Assembly (NCBI GenBank): GCA_934162255.1
Contig: CAKPIG010000011.1
Location: forward strand, 1 to 34,579
Direction of reading: 5' to 3'
Origin: an uncultured Clostridia bacterium
GTDB taxonomy: Bacteria; Bacillota; Clostridia; TANB77; CAG-508
DNA: 34,579 bases
In this document: positions 25,201 to 33,720 of the stretch, piece by piece
Position numbering within the stretch: the first letter of the stretch is position 1
How the letters are laid out: every line of letters starts with the position of its first letter
Position numbers and translations under genes: made by a program
The notes under the pieces: model-generated
The model's database searches: none
What the model saw: the letters and a program-made list of their open reading frames with translations, nothing else
Told to the model about the DNA's origin: nothing

Positions 25201-26340
25201 ATGAGTTTTTACTTTTTCTATTAAATTTGTTACTATTCCTTTTGTGCTTGCTCTTACCAAATTATTTTGTTCTTGTGCTATTTCACTTTGGTTTGATGAT
25301 ACAAATGAATATTTTCCATCAACTGAATTTCTATATCCTATATTTTCTTTTGCTGTATTATATTGACCATTAAGTGAAATATCTTGAGTTAAAGCGTTTG
25401 TTGTGTACTTTAATCCATTATATTCAAACTCAACATATGAGTTATTATACATTGTTATTTGATCTTTGTTTGGTCTATAATAATGGTCTTGTATATCAAT
25501 ACCAGATTCAAACTGATATGATTCTCCTAATTTTATTTCTGTATATCCTAATGTTCTTTTACCTTCTTCTGCTTTCCACCATACTTTTACAGTATCGTTT
25601 CCTCCAGGAATAGTTTTTGCACTTTGACTGTCTTTTCCAGCTCCACCTACAACAGATGTATTTCCTTTTATTATAACTTTACCATTCCCTTTTGCAGGTT
25701 CTGGTTCTTCATCTTTTATTGATGGGATAGCATATAATAATCTTTGCCAAGCACTACTATCATGTCCATCAAATACATCTAGCAAATATATATCTGCTGA
25801 TGGATTTGCTCCTGCTGCAACAGCAGCTCTTGCTTTTGCTACAGTTGCATGTCCTCTTGAAATAGTATCTGCATCAGGATTATTATTTCCATACCATGAG
25901 TTATTTACTAACCCTGTAGAAGTTGCCCATTCCTCAAAGAAAACATATAGTGCACATTGTGCATCTGTATATTTATATGCTGCTGTACCATATCCACCAC
26001 CATATTCTCCAGATAAAATTTGTGCTAATACTTTATTCTCTTCACCTTCTGCTGTTCTATTATCGCCATTTATATCAGACATTGTTGCAACTCCATCTTC
26101 TATATGTATATATACTAAAACTTTATATGTTGCACTTCCAGAGTTGGCTTGATGACTCTCCAAACAATATAAACCACTAGTTGTTGAGCACATATCTCTA
26201 AAACTTAATGTATGATTAGTTCCAATTGATCCTTCTTGATTGACTGATCCAATTCCAGCTTTAACAATAGTTGTATTTATAAGTAATATCATAAATAATA
26301 TAATCATTGAAAATATTATCTTTTTTATTGTCTTATTCAT
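22249..26340 (-). CDS. Large surface protein with candidate thioester (TED) and SdrD_B domains
   Basis: 1363 residues. Signal peptide (about 1-28, ending near VKAG). Residues about 30-140 resemble a Gram-positive thioester domain: YCLE with Cys59, a QILSGEYGGGYG segment, and DAQCALYVFF with Gln128 in the position of the conserved thioester glutamine. A long Asn-rich, strand-rich middle includes a cluster of cysteines (about 390-475). An SdrD_B-like Cna-B fold lies near 760-850 (GTIWEDR...GNGQRDDGENVVENVKIEL, SDGTYELEGV). The C-terminus has TPPTG (1327-1331), a membrane helix and KRK tail, which resembles a cell-wall sorting signal with a non-LPXTG motif. Last gene of the VanW operon, 22 bases after its neighbour. 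SD AAGGAGG. A covalent host- or matrix-binding adhesin is inferred. Confidence 0.8.
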   Translation of the reverse strand: MNKTIKKIIFSMIILFMILLINTTIVKAGIGSVNQEGSIGTNHTLSFRDMCSTTSGLYCLESHQANSGSATYKVLVYIHIEDGVATMSDINGDNRTAEGEENKVLAQILSGEYGGGYGTAAYKYTDAQCALYVFFEEWATSTGLVNNSWYGNNNPDADTISRGHATVAKARAAVAAGANPSADIYLLDVFDGHDSSAWQRLLYAIPSIKDEEPEPAKGNGKVIIKGNTSVVGGAGKDSQSAKTIPGGNDTVKVWWKAEEGKRTLGYTEIKLGESYQFESGIDIQDHYYRPNKDQITMYNNSYVEFEYNGLKYTTNALTQDISLNGQYNTAKENIGYRNSVDGKYSFVSSNQSEIAQEQNNLVRASTKGIVTNLIEKVKTHAKEQGGAQNDWLKITQTWCMNGDENTPGDFSSCDEHKNESNFVSGDCSSDSTGPTKPRHGNHKYYMLEWEYTGEFNSDGTPKKSQVQKEYSHDPCADADKYNSVYAIGPDGEVWTPDVWIINGMNLQLIPREMVDLSIESDINNVKVVMNNQEYTYKYGNRGISTANVPTVAFTTNNQTYSRPINPSDVRAATLANDAEKLQIYVTYDINAYNESNTLQGKVQEIANYYDYTKYDLVTKDGWEEKSRQGDQYQNDRYKAIYYQTTDESLYPVLKNGQSWTSAGGKVLQVTFKVKFDVIKDFCNKGVEELFNVSEIGGFTPMYGDRTIYAEHQSGGRTGNTYASVDYDSNPLDAKPQSNNTWNAEDDTSFAPIFKILFDDNKIVTGTIWEDRKTGNNNERNGNGQRDDGENVVENVKIELIKINENGQNEISKLHRPKKNGDAYQWEDVDAVAYSKSDGTYELEGVSADNYILKYTYGNNTIITDSNGNKILENPTKINGHEINARNYKSTIVTEPTIQSVMKEGQTKLDWLAADKWHLKYKEGEQGYDIDYSTAIDDLEERKAITDLEYDNFYNPQNMTAYSAPFKIQVEYNTTDNKQEYQTTKSNNAADDTNGERNDLGNFTYIWKVFDFGIIERAREDIVIDKTIQNLKITLANGQILTEGNPYKTTISYVKAIGNKNIISKREEAAKAGENPRNVYIEIDSELIQGATLDLTYAITVTNNSEADYEYDYTYNYSNYITRDDRADYYYYGKNTAQNPLITPTVNVVADYMENELTCDLNEDTNKNWKQALAGENEDKTKHFLTYDTNKTISISKETYDRINKESANYLVFVTDSFKDVTATGGNKTEYLHVSKLLGNQATDYTYDNHTEILKLGGKIARTIDSVANDGTQNTKQYRPGDYVPNLGRTRNESVTLDDIANNKITLGGDSDITYHQQDDDMITVRITPPTGLTNHTTLYIIVGGITLTVLAVGVIIIKRKVLA

Positions 26341-26362
26341 TTTTCAACCTCCTTTCCTTCCA

Positions 26363-29300
26363 TTATCTTCTTTTCCTATTTTTAATAAATACTAAGTATA
26401 CTGCAAAAGCAATTAATGCTGTATTAATCATTATTAATACTGTATAAGCTACTGTTCTACCACCTGTGCTTATTCCAATAAATATGTCCGCTGAACCTAA
26501 GTCATTTTCTCCATTCTTTTGGTTATTTGGTGTTGAGTTTATATCTGTTTTTCCATATTCATTGTATTCTTCTGCAATTTCTGCTCTATTATTTATTAAA
26601 CCTACTGTATTCTCTGTCATTGCTTTTGTTAATATTAATTTAATTTCTTTTGTTTCTCCTGCTTCAATTCTTGTTGTTGCTAAACTCTTAGAGTATAATT
26701 TATCTCCAGATAAGTACCAGTCTTTATTTAGTTCAGAACTAAATTCTAATCCATTTGGTAAATAATCTACTATGTTTGTAACATATCCTGCTACATCTCC
26801 TGCATTTTTTACTCTAATTGTATATTCAACAATTACTGTTGAACCTTTTATTTTCTTTCTTCCTATTTCAACTTTTGCAAATGCTGTATTATTAAAATCG
26901 TATGTTTTCGTTCCTGATGATGTTTGTACTGTTGCTCTACTTACAAATTTTTCTAGTTGCATATCATATGTTTGTTTTTGTCTCAATCCTAAGTTTACAT
27001 TTGTTATATTACTTGTAACTTCTAATGTATCTGTAACACCACATGTTGTTTCTTGTCCATCTATTTTAACTGTTCCTTCTATAACATTTGAATTTCTACT
27101 TTCTGTTACTCCTTCTTTTTTATAAGAAGTTGGTTCATAATCATCATCTTCATAATCAAATAATACTAAATATTTTCCATCTAATACTTTTGAGAATGTA
27201 TATTCACCTTTATCATCTGTTTGTGTCAATAATTGATTTCCTAGTCTATCTTTTGCAATTTGTGATTTTTCGATATCATATAGTTTTACAGTTATTCCTG
27301 ATAATGTACTTTCATCACTATCTTTTTCTCCATTTTTGTTTGTATCTAACCATACCATACCACTAACAATATTTTTCATTTCTTCATCTAGATTTCTTCT
27401 AAATATATGTGTTACTTCATCTGTTTTTCCTTTTTCAGTTCCTGCAACAAGTACTTTTGCTGAAGCACTTAATGTTTTTACTTCAAACCAATCTGTTGGT
27501 TCTATTACTTCTGTTACATATTTTAATGTTGCTGTCTCTCCTGCTGAAATTTTTAAATTATAATCAAAACTGCTTACTATAGATTCCATATATGTGTCTG
27601 TATTTGCAGAATTAGTTGTTTGTTTTTCTAATTTTCCGTTTAAATATATTGCTTTTATTTTTAAATACTCTGACATATTTCCACTAATTTTTATTGTTTC
27701 ATTATCTCCAGTATTCTTTACTGTTACATCATATTCAACTTCGTCACCAATTTTAATGTATTCTCCATCTTGAGGTGATGTTAATTTTATATCTGCTCCA
27801 ATTTTTTGAACTGTTTGTACATCTTTGTTTGATCTGTATTTATCTCCATTTGAGTCTGTTAGTTCAACTGTCATTGCAATACTTGTAATATCTCCTGTTT
27901 CTGTTGAACCTCTAAATCTATACATTTTAGTTTCATTAGCATTGATTTCATCAATTGTAATATTATCTTTTCCTGAAACATATAAATCTGTCATATCATC
28001 TATAGAATATATTTTTAAGTTTTCTGTTAATAATTTCATTGTGATATTTGTTAATTTATCATTTGAAAGATTTTCAACTATTATGTAATATGACATACCT
28101 GTATTTGGTACTAGAGCTTCGTTTAAGTCAACTGTTCTCTTAACACTTACTCTTAATTTACCTGTAGCTGATTTAGCTTTTAATTCATTGCTTTCAACAC
28201 CTTGGTTGTCACATGAAACTGTTGCTTTATTAGCAATCTCTTGACCTGCTGTAATGTCTGATTTTACTCTAACTTCATAGCTCATTGTGTATTCTTGTCC
28301 TGCTGCAAGTGACACTGTATTTGTAACTTCTGTTGCATCTGTTTCCTTATAATATGTTGCACCAGAATATACATAGTCATCAACTGGAACTACTTGTGCT
28401 GTTCCTGTTGGAACTCCACCTTTTATTATTACATTGCTTAAATCTGTTGTTCCATTATTTTTTGCTGTTACACTATATTTTATAACTTCTCCAGCTTTTA
28501 CTGTATCTCCATTGTTTAGTGTGTTGTTTCCTACTGTTGCTGTTAATGTTGTTGATACTTTAATTCCTTCACCTGTTGTTAATCCTACTTGTGTAGAATC
28601 TGCTTCTTGAACTGCTTTGTTGTTTTCTTCATTGTAGCTTACTGTATATCCAGAATATGCTGTTAAATCATAGTCTAGTTTTTTAGGTAATTCTACTGAA
28701 TATGTAGCAACAAATGTTTCTTCTGGTTTTAAGTCTTGTGTTTCTATTAAATATGTTTTTGGATTTTCAATATCTTTTAAGTTTGTTGTCCATCCATTAT
28801 TTGCATCAGATAAATCTGCTGTTGCTGCTTCATTTGCACTATAATATACTGTTGAATTTTGTGCATTTATTGCTGTTTTTACTTTTGTTGTAAAGTTATT
28901 TTTTACTTTTTCATTTCCTATTTCAAATTGTCCATCTGTTGGGAAATTTCCAAGTATTTTTACATTATTTGCTGCTGATTTTGTATTGTTTATTAATGCT
29001 ATTTTCATATCTGCACTTGTTCCACCAGCTTCTGCTTTATTTACAGTTGCTAGTTGTTTATCTGAACTTGTTCCTGAAATTCCTTCAACATTGTAATTTT
29101 CAATATTATTTATTGTAACTAATCCATTTGGTGCAACTATGCCTATTTCTTTTTCTATTGTGCTTGTTTGTTCTATTGCATTTTCATTTGAATATGTTAA
29201 TGTTATTTTATCTGTTTTGCTTGCTGCTAATTTGTTTAATTTCATATTCATATTTATTTGTAAATATGCTTGTGTTGCAGAGTTATCAGTATATCCAGTT

Positions 29301-31171
29301 TGTTCACCTTTTAAGTCTATTTCTATTGTTTTATTTGATTTGTTATATACTGCTTTTTCTATTTCAAGTTCATCAGCATATAATTTATCAAAACTATTTA
29401 TTGTTATTTCTTCTACGGCTTCTGGTAATTGAACTCTTATTTTTGGATTTTTATATAAGTCATATTTTGTATTGTCTGTTAATAATTTTACACCTACTGT
29501 AACTTCTTTATTTTCTGTTATTGTAGATAAATTATCTTTATTAACTGTTAGTTCTACTTGTGATGATGTTTCTTTAAGTTCTTTTACTTTTTCTGTAGAA
29601 TTTTCTACAACATTTTCTCCGTTTAATGTTGCTGTTACTGTGTTTTGAACTTTTAATCCTGTTATTGTTCTTATTGTTTTATCATCATAATCATTTGCCA
29701 TTATTGTTTTTTCATGTTGTATTTTTATTATTCCTTCTGCTACTGGTTTACTTGTTGATATTTCTAATTCTGATACTTCTTGGTTATATGTAATTACAAT
29801 ATTTCCACCTTCATCTGTTGTACTGTCTTGTCCTAATTTGTAATATACATTGTTTTCACCTTTTACTATTAAGTATCCTTCATTCCCTAAGATTTTTAAC
29901 ATTTGGTCTTTGTTTATATATGTTTTTAAATATTTTGTTTTTGCTGCTATATCTGAGTTTTCTGTTGTAAATACATCTTTTTGTTCTTTTACTAATATTG
30001 TATCAGCTGTAGCTATGTTTCTAACTGCAATTTCTGTTTGTGTACTAAAGTTAATTTCTTTTTTGTTTTCAGATTTTGTATTTGCATATAATTGACCTTT
30101 ATATGTTTCTACATTATCAATATCTATATTTGTTGTTATTATATTGTTTAATTCTTTTCCTTCTAATAATGATGTACTTTCTGCTGTTAGTTTATCTGTT
30201 AAATTATAAACTTCTATTTCTGATGTTGTTTTTATTTCTATTTTATTTGCATCTACATTTTCTGCATATACAAATGTTATTATAAAACTATCTGTTTCAT
30301 TTTTCTTCCATGAAATTTCTTTTTCTTTGTTTTCATTATTGTCTACAGTTATTTGTAATATTCCGTTTTCATTTTTCCAATTGTCTGCTGAAATATTTTC
30401 TGTTAGACCATTTGTTGCCATTGTTGATAAAGCTAATACCTTAACTTCTTCTGGCTTTTTATTTGATAGTTCTGGCACATTTATTTTTAGTACAGTTTGT
30501 TTTACAGGGTAATTATTGTTTGTTATATTAGATTTTACAGATAATTGTACTATTCTTTTTTTAGAACCATTTATTGTATATACTTTATTTGTTAATATTT
30601 CTGTTTCAAGTTCTGCTTTTGTGTTTTCACTATCTGCTACTAAGTTTAGTTTAACTTCTTTTTCACCTTTTATATTTTTTGATTTCGCTTTATCTAGTTT
30701 ATATGTTCCTGTTAATTCTAATTTTGTTACTTTGTTTAAATCATCTAATTTTATTGTTTCAGATGCATTTATTGTTACAGGAATTTCTATTTCTACTTTG
30801 TTTCCTGCATTTATTTGATTTAACACTATTTTATTTTCGCCCATGCTATTTATATAACTAGATTCTGTATTTTTAAATTTAAAATTGCTTTCTCCAAGTG
30901 TTATTTCTCCATTGAAGTAACCTTGTTCTTTTACTTCTATTTCTGCATAAACTTTTAAATCTTCTTTGTTAACATTTTCTGTTATGCTATCTATTCTTTC
31001 TCCATTTTCATTTTTGAAATATGTTGAAAATGTTATGTTTTGATTATTTGTAGCACTATCTACGCTTTCTGCATAACTTATTAAACCTGTTCCAAGCATT
31101 AGGAAATCTGTTGCTGTTAACATTATTATCATAAGTATCATTAATAATTTTTTTAACATTTTTCCTTCCAT
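26363..31171 (-). CDS. Giant surface protein with DUF11-like and SdrD_B domains
   Basis: 1602 residues from the second ATG (31171), which has GGAGG five bases upstream; the ATG at 31183 precedes that SD. Signal peptide to about residue 35. A long series of beta-sandwich repeats follows, the later ones DUF11-like (NGDTVKAGEVIKYSVTAKNN, IKIGDEVEYDVTVKNTGDN, VIVEYTIRVKNAGDVAG). Near 1262-1360 lies an SdrD_B/Cna-B domain with GMVWLDTNKNGEKDSDE, whose D-x-N-x-N-G loop suits calcium binding. The C-terminus is STGG, a membrane helix and KNRKRR, without LPXTG. Very few cysteines. Probably a stalk-like surface structural protein. It lies between vanW (28-base gap) and the thioester-type protein (22-base gap). 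Confidence 0.82.
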   Translation of the reverse strand: MEGKMLKKLLMILMIIMLTATDFLMLGTGLISYAESVDSATNNQNITFSTYFKNENGERIDSITENVNKEDLKVYAEIEVKEQGYFNGEITLGESNFKFKNTESSYINSMGENKIVLNQINAGNKVEIEIPVTINASETIKLDDLNKVTKLELTGTYKLDKAKSKNIKGEKEVKLNLVADSENTKAELETEILTNKVYTINGSKKRIVQLSVKSNITNNNYPVKQTVLKINVPELSNKKPEEVKVLALSTMATNGLTENISADNWKNENGILQITVDNNENKEKEISWKKNETDSFIITFVYAENVDANKIEIKTTSEIEVYNLTDKLTAESTSLLEGKELNNIITTNIDIDNVETYKGQLYANTKSENKKEINFSTQTEIAVRNIATADTILVKEQKDVFTTENSDIAAKTKYLKTYINKDQMLKILGNEGYLIVKGENNVYYKLGQDSTTDEGGNIVITYNQEVSELEISTSKPVAEGIIKIQHEKTIMANDYDDKTIRTITGLKVQNTVTATLNGENVVENSTEKVKELKETSSQVELTVNKDNLSTITENKEVTVGVKLLTDNTKYDLYKNPKIRVQLPEAVEEITINSFDKLYADELEIEKAVYNKSNKTIEIDLKGEQTGYTDNSATQAYLQINMNMKLNKLAASKTDKITLTYSNENAIEQTSTIEKEIGIVAPNGLVTINNIENYNVEGISGTSSDKQLATVNKAEAGGTSADMKIALINNTKSAANNVKILGNFPTDGQFEIGNEKVKNNFTTKVKTAINAQNSTVYYSANEAATADLSDANNGWTTNLKDIENPKTYLIETQDLKPEETFVATYSVELPKKLDYDLTAYSGYTVSYNEENNKAVQEADSTQVGLTTGEGIKVSTTLTATVGNNTLNNGDTVKAGEVIKYSVTAKNNGTTDLSNVIIKGGVPTGTAQVVPVDDYVYSGATYYKETDATEVTNTVSLAAGQEYTMSYEVRVKSDITAGQEIANKATVSCDNQGVESNELKAKSATGKLRVSVKRTVDLNEALVPNTGMSYYIIVENLSNDKLTNITMKLLTENLKIYSIDDMTDLYVSGKDNITIDEINANETKMYRFRGSTETGDITSIAMTVELTDSNGDKYRSNKDVQTVQKIGADIKLTSPQDGEYIKIGDEVEYDVTVKNTGDNETIKISGNMSEYLKIKAIYLNGKLEKQTTNSANTDTYMESIVSSFDYNLKISAGETATLKYVTEVIEPTDWFEVKTLSASAKVLVAGTEKGKTDEVTHIFRRNLDEEMKNIVSGMVWLDTNKNGEKDSDESTLSGITVKLYDIEKSQIAKDRLGNQLLTQTDDKGEYTFSKVLDGKYLVLFDYEDDDYEPTSYKKEGVTESRNSNVIEGTVKIDGQETTCGVTDTLEVTSNITNVNLGLRQKQTYDMQLEKFVSRATVQTSSGTKTYDFNNTAFAKVEIGRKKIKGSTVIVEYTIRVKNAGDVAGYVTNIVDYLPNGLEFSSELNKDWYLSGDKLYSKSLATTRIEAGETKEIKLILTKAMTENTVGLINNRAEIAEEYNEYGKTDINSTPNNQKNGENDLGSADIFIGISTGGRTVAYTVLIMINTALIAFAVYLVFIKNRKRR

Positions 31172-31199
31172 ATTTTCCTCCATTCTTTTATTGAAAGTT

Positions 31200-32993
31200 T
31201 TAGTTTGCTGTTCCGACTCTTACTATTCTTTTCATTGCATTATATGTATCTTTTGAAAGTAATGTTGTTGAAACAACTTGACCATTTAGTCTCATAACTT
31301 TGTATGCTTCTACTTTTCTTCCATTGCTTCCAGCTTGTTGTACTACTTCTTTTCCTGCTGGTAAGCTTGGATCTTGAATATATTGTGTTGTATATGCTAT
31401 TGTTGCTACTTTTTTGGTTTCAATAGTTATGTCATATTCAACATCCTCTTTTAATCCCCATACTGATATTGTTGCTACTCCTCCGCTCACTGATGCTTGC
31501 AACCTTATTGGGTAACTCCTTGAGTTTACAAATTTAAAGTCTTGTGAGCCATATACTACTGTTGCATCTTGCCCTGCTGGCAAATATGATGTTACAAATT
31601 GATGATTTCTTCTTACTGTTACCTGAAGATTTGCCTTAACTACTGCATCATATAGTGTTGATGATATTTGGCAAATTCCTCCGCCTAGTCCATTTACTAC
31701 TTGACCATTAGAAAATACTGCTGCCTCTTTGTACCCTGCTGCAATTGTTCTTTCTCCTAATGTTTTATTATAAGAGAATTCTTGACCTGGCAGTAGAATT
31801 GTTCCATTTATTTTTTGCACTGCTAATTTTAGGTTTGTTGTTCTGTTTGCATTACTTGCTTGATATCTCGTTGAAAATGTTGATAGTAAATCAGGAAATG
31901 CTTCTGTTCCTATTTCTTTAACAGTTTTTGTTGGTTTAGTAATTTTCAATTCAATTTCATATTCATCTTTTGGTTCTTGTAATAGAGTTTTTACACTTTC
32001 TACATCAAAGTCAACTCCTTCTTCTTCTGGATATACTGTAAATGGGTTTGTTGTGTAATATGCGTCTTTAACTTCTTTATATACTTCTTCATGTATTTTA
32101 TCTATATCTATTTCTTTTGGTTTTACAGTTACTACTGGTATTTCTAGTTGTTTTTCTTCTGTATCTGAAACAATTGTGTTATATATATCTTCTAGTAGTT
32201 GTTCTTGATTTACTTCTTTTCCTTCTTTTCCTGTTGTTATTATCAGTTTGTTGTCTTCAATGTAATAACTTGGCTGAACTACTGCATCTTCTAGATTGTT
32301 GTTAATATTTTTTGAAATTTGTTCTACCATATCTTCATCCATTGTTACATGTAAATCAACATTGTTTCCCTGTATCCATGTTTTTAATATGTTGAAGTTG
32401 TTTGTAAATATATTTCCATCTCTACCTACAAGATATGCTTCATCTATTGCATTTTGTATTTGATAATTTACTTCTAGTGCTTTGTATGTAATCATTCCAT
32501 CAAAATCACCATGTGTTAGAATTATCTGTGTTTCTCCTTTGTTTGCATATATTTCATTAAGCTTGTTTGTGGCTTCTTCTTTTGTAAGATTTGATATATC
32601 TATATTTTTTACTGATACACCTTTCATTATTTTAGTGCTTCCAAGGTTTAAAACTGCAAATATTGTAGAAGCAATTGCTAGTATAATGATAATAGCTATT
32701 ATTACTACTGCTATTATCCCTTTTTTTGATTTTGGCTTTTCTTCTACATTTTCTTCAATTTCTTTTTCTTTGATTGATTTTTCTTCAATTGGTTCTTCTT
32801 TGGGTTCAGTTTGTTCTTTGAGTTCTTGCTTTTTTGATTCTGCTTCTTTTTGAACCTCTGTTGTCTTGCTTTCTTCATTTTCTACCTTTTTTTCAGCTTC
32901 TTTGATTTCTTTTTCTTCTACTATTTCTTCATTTTTTTCTTCTTTTGCAATACTCTTTTCTTGCATTTTCTTTTCGTTTTTTGTTTCTACCAT
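31200..32993 (-). CDS. VanW family protein with G5 domain
   Basis: 597 residues. An extremely Glu/Lys-rich cytoplasmic N-terminus of about 90 residues, a membrane helix (about 95-118), a PG_binding_4-like domain (about 125-260, starting GVSVKNIDISNLTKEEA), then the VanW domain (about 370-498: LLPGQEFSYNKTLGERT, NGLGGGICQISSTLYDA, RRNHQFVTSYLPAGQDATVV). A C-terminal G5 domain follows (about 515-597: DPSLPAGKEVVQQAGSNGRK). VanW function is unresolved despite its name; the protein should sit on the outer membrane face in contact with peptidoglycan. First gene of the operon with the two giant surface proteins. ATG at 32993, SD AAAGGAG. Confidence 0.9.
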   Translation of the reverse strand: MVETKNEKKMQEKSIAKEEKNEEIVEEKEIKEAEKKVENEESKTTEVQKEAESKKQELKEQTEPKEEPIEEKSIKEKEIEENVEEKPKSKKGIIAVVIIAIIIILAIASTIFAVLNLGSTKIMKGVSVKNIDISNLTKEEATNKLNEIYANKGETQIILTHGDFDGMITYKALEVNYQIQNAIDEAYLVGRDGNIFTNNFNILKTWIQGNNVDLHVTMDEDMVEQISKNINNNLEDAVVQPSYYIEDNKLIITTGKEGKEVNQEQLLEDIYNTIVSDTEEKQLEIPVVTVKPKEIDIDKIHEEVYKEVKDAYYTTNPFTVYPEEEGVDFDVESVKTLLQEPKDEYEIELKITKPTKTVKEIGTEAFPDLLSTFSTRYQASNANRTTNLKLAVQKINGTILLPGQEFSYNKTLGERTIAAGYKEAAVFSNGQVVNGLGGGICQISSTLYDAVVKANLQVTVRRNHQFVTSYLPAGQDATVVYGSQDFKFVNSRSYPIRLQASVSGGVATISVWGLKEDVEYDITIETKKVATIAYTTQYIQDPSLPAGKEVVQQAGSNGRKVEAYKVMRLNGQVVSTTLLSKDTYNAMKRIVRVGTAN

Positions 32994-33019
32994 ATTTTAC
33001 TCCTTTGCCCTCTTATTAC

Positions 33020-33048
33020 ATAATACCACAAAATTGCTATTTTGACAA
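33020..33048 (-). promoter_or_regulatory. Promoter of the vanW-surface-protein operon
   Basis: Minus strand: TTGTCA (33043-33048), 17-bp spacer, TATTAT (33020-33025). The only clear promoter seen for the 10.7-kb operon. Confidence 0.7.
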
Positions 33049-33088
33049 TTTTTTTAGCAATTTTTTTGACATTTTTTGAAATTTTTTT
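33049..33088. repeat. Phased T-tracts upstream of the vanW promoter
   Basis: Runs of 6-7 T start at 33049, 33061, 33072 and 33082, spacings of 12, 11 and 10 bp, close to the helical repeat. On the minus strand these are A-tracts directly upstream of the -35 box. Phased A-tracts bend DNA and can act like an UP element. Confidence 0.6.
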
Positions 33089-33161
33089 CTTATTAATATA
33101 TATGATTTTAATTTTTTTATATTACTTAGCAAAAAAATTTACATTTTTTTCACAAAAATAC

Positions 33162-33190
33162 TTGAATATTGTAAAATTTAATATTATAAT
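33162..33190 (+). promoter_or_regulatory. Promoter of the CBM25-like gene
   Basis: Plus strand: TTGAAT (33162-33167), 17-bp spacer, perfect TATAAT (33185-33190). An in-frame ATG inside the -10 is therefore not the start. Confidence 0.7.
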
Positions 33191-33221
33191 GTCTCTAACA
33201 AAAGATGAGGGAGTTTTAAAA

Positions 33222-33692
33222 ATGGAGTTAACAAAAAACATATTTTTTAATACAGATAAGTTAATTGAGAATAGTAAAATAAAAATTTCATATACCGGTA
33301 AATTTTTTCAAGACTCTTCTAAAGAAGTCTCTATTCATTATGGCTTTGGAGATAATTGGGATAATATTAATGATTTAGCTATGGAAAAAACTGATCTTGG
33401 CTTTCAAGCTGAGATTGATTTAATTTCTAGTAATTCATTCAATTTTTGTTTCTATAATGAAAAAGGTGAATGGGATAATAATTCTGGTGCAAATTATATT
33501 TTTACAATTGAAAAGCAACCATTAGAATTGATTGCTTTAGAGGATGAACCTGTTTCTCTTGGTAATGCTCGTAAATTAAGAAAATCTTACATCTGGAGCA
33601 AAAAAATTCGTTTAGCTGTATATAAAATCATTACATATTTACCTAGAGTAATTTCAGGAAATTATAAAAGAAAATCAACAAATGAACTATAA
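33222..33692 (+). CDS. Orphan CBM25-like carbohydrate-binding protein
   Basis: 156 residues from the ATG at 33222, with GAGGGAG eight bases upstream and the promoter at 33162-33190. Residues about 10-105 match a starch-binding CBM25-type beta sandwich: VSIHYGFGDNWDNINDLAM, GFQAEIDL, FNFCFYNEKGEWDNNSGANY, with the aromatic/Asp pattern of that family. No signal peptide and no catalytic domain. The C-terminal 45 residues are Lys/Arg-rich and could form an amphipathic helix (IRLAVYKIITYLPRVIS). It may bind intracellular glycogen, but this is inference. Single-gene transcript. Confidence 0.75.
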   Translation: MELTKNIFFNTDKLIENSKIKISYTGKFFQDSSKEVSIHYGFGDNWDNINDLAMEKTDLGFQAEIDLISSNSFNFCFYNEKGEWDNNSGANYIFTIEKQPLELIALEDEPVSLGNARKLRKSYIWSKKIRLAVYKIITYLPRVISGNYKRKSTNEL

Positions 33693-33720
33693 AAAGTGGA
33701 TTTTTTAAATCCACTTTTTT
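33691..33720. terminator. Bidirectional terminator, CBM25-like gene / SDR gene
   Basis: AAAAAGTGGATTT (33691-33703) pairs with AAATCCACTTTTT (33707-33719) around TTT. It overlaps the stop codons of both converging genes. Confidence 0.85.

Noticed and set aside
28000..31000. Several Leu/Phe/Ser-rich open frames on the plus strand opposite the giant surface genes
   Set aside because: They are antisense shadows of Thr/Asn/Val-rich coding sequence, lack Shine-Dalgarno sites and have low-complexity translations.
33042..33221. Extended hydrophobic N-terminus for the CBM25-like protein, which would look like membrane helices
   Set aside because: The extension runs through the T-tracts and the promoter -10 box; the ATG at 33222 has the proper SD.
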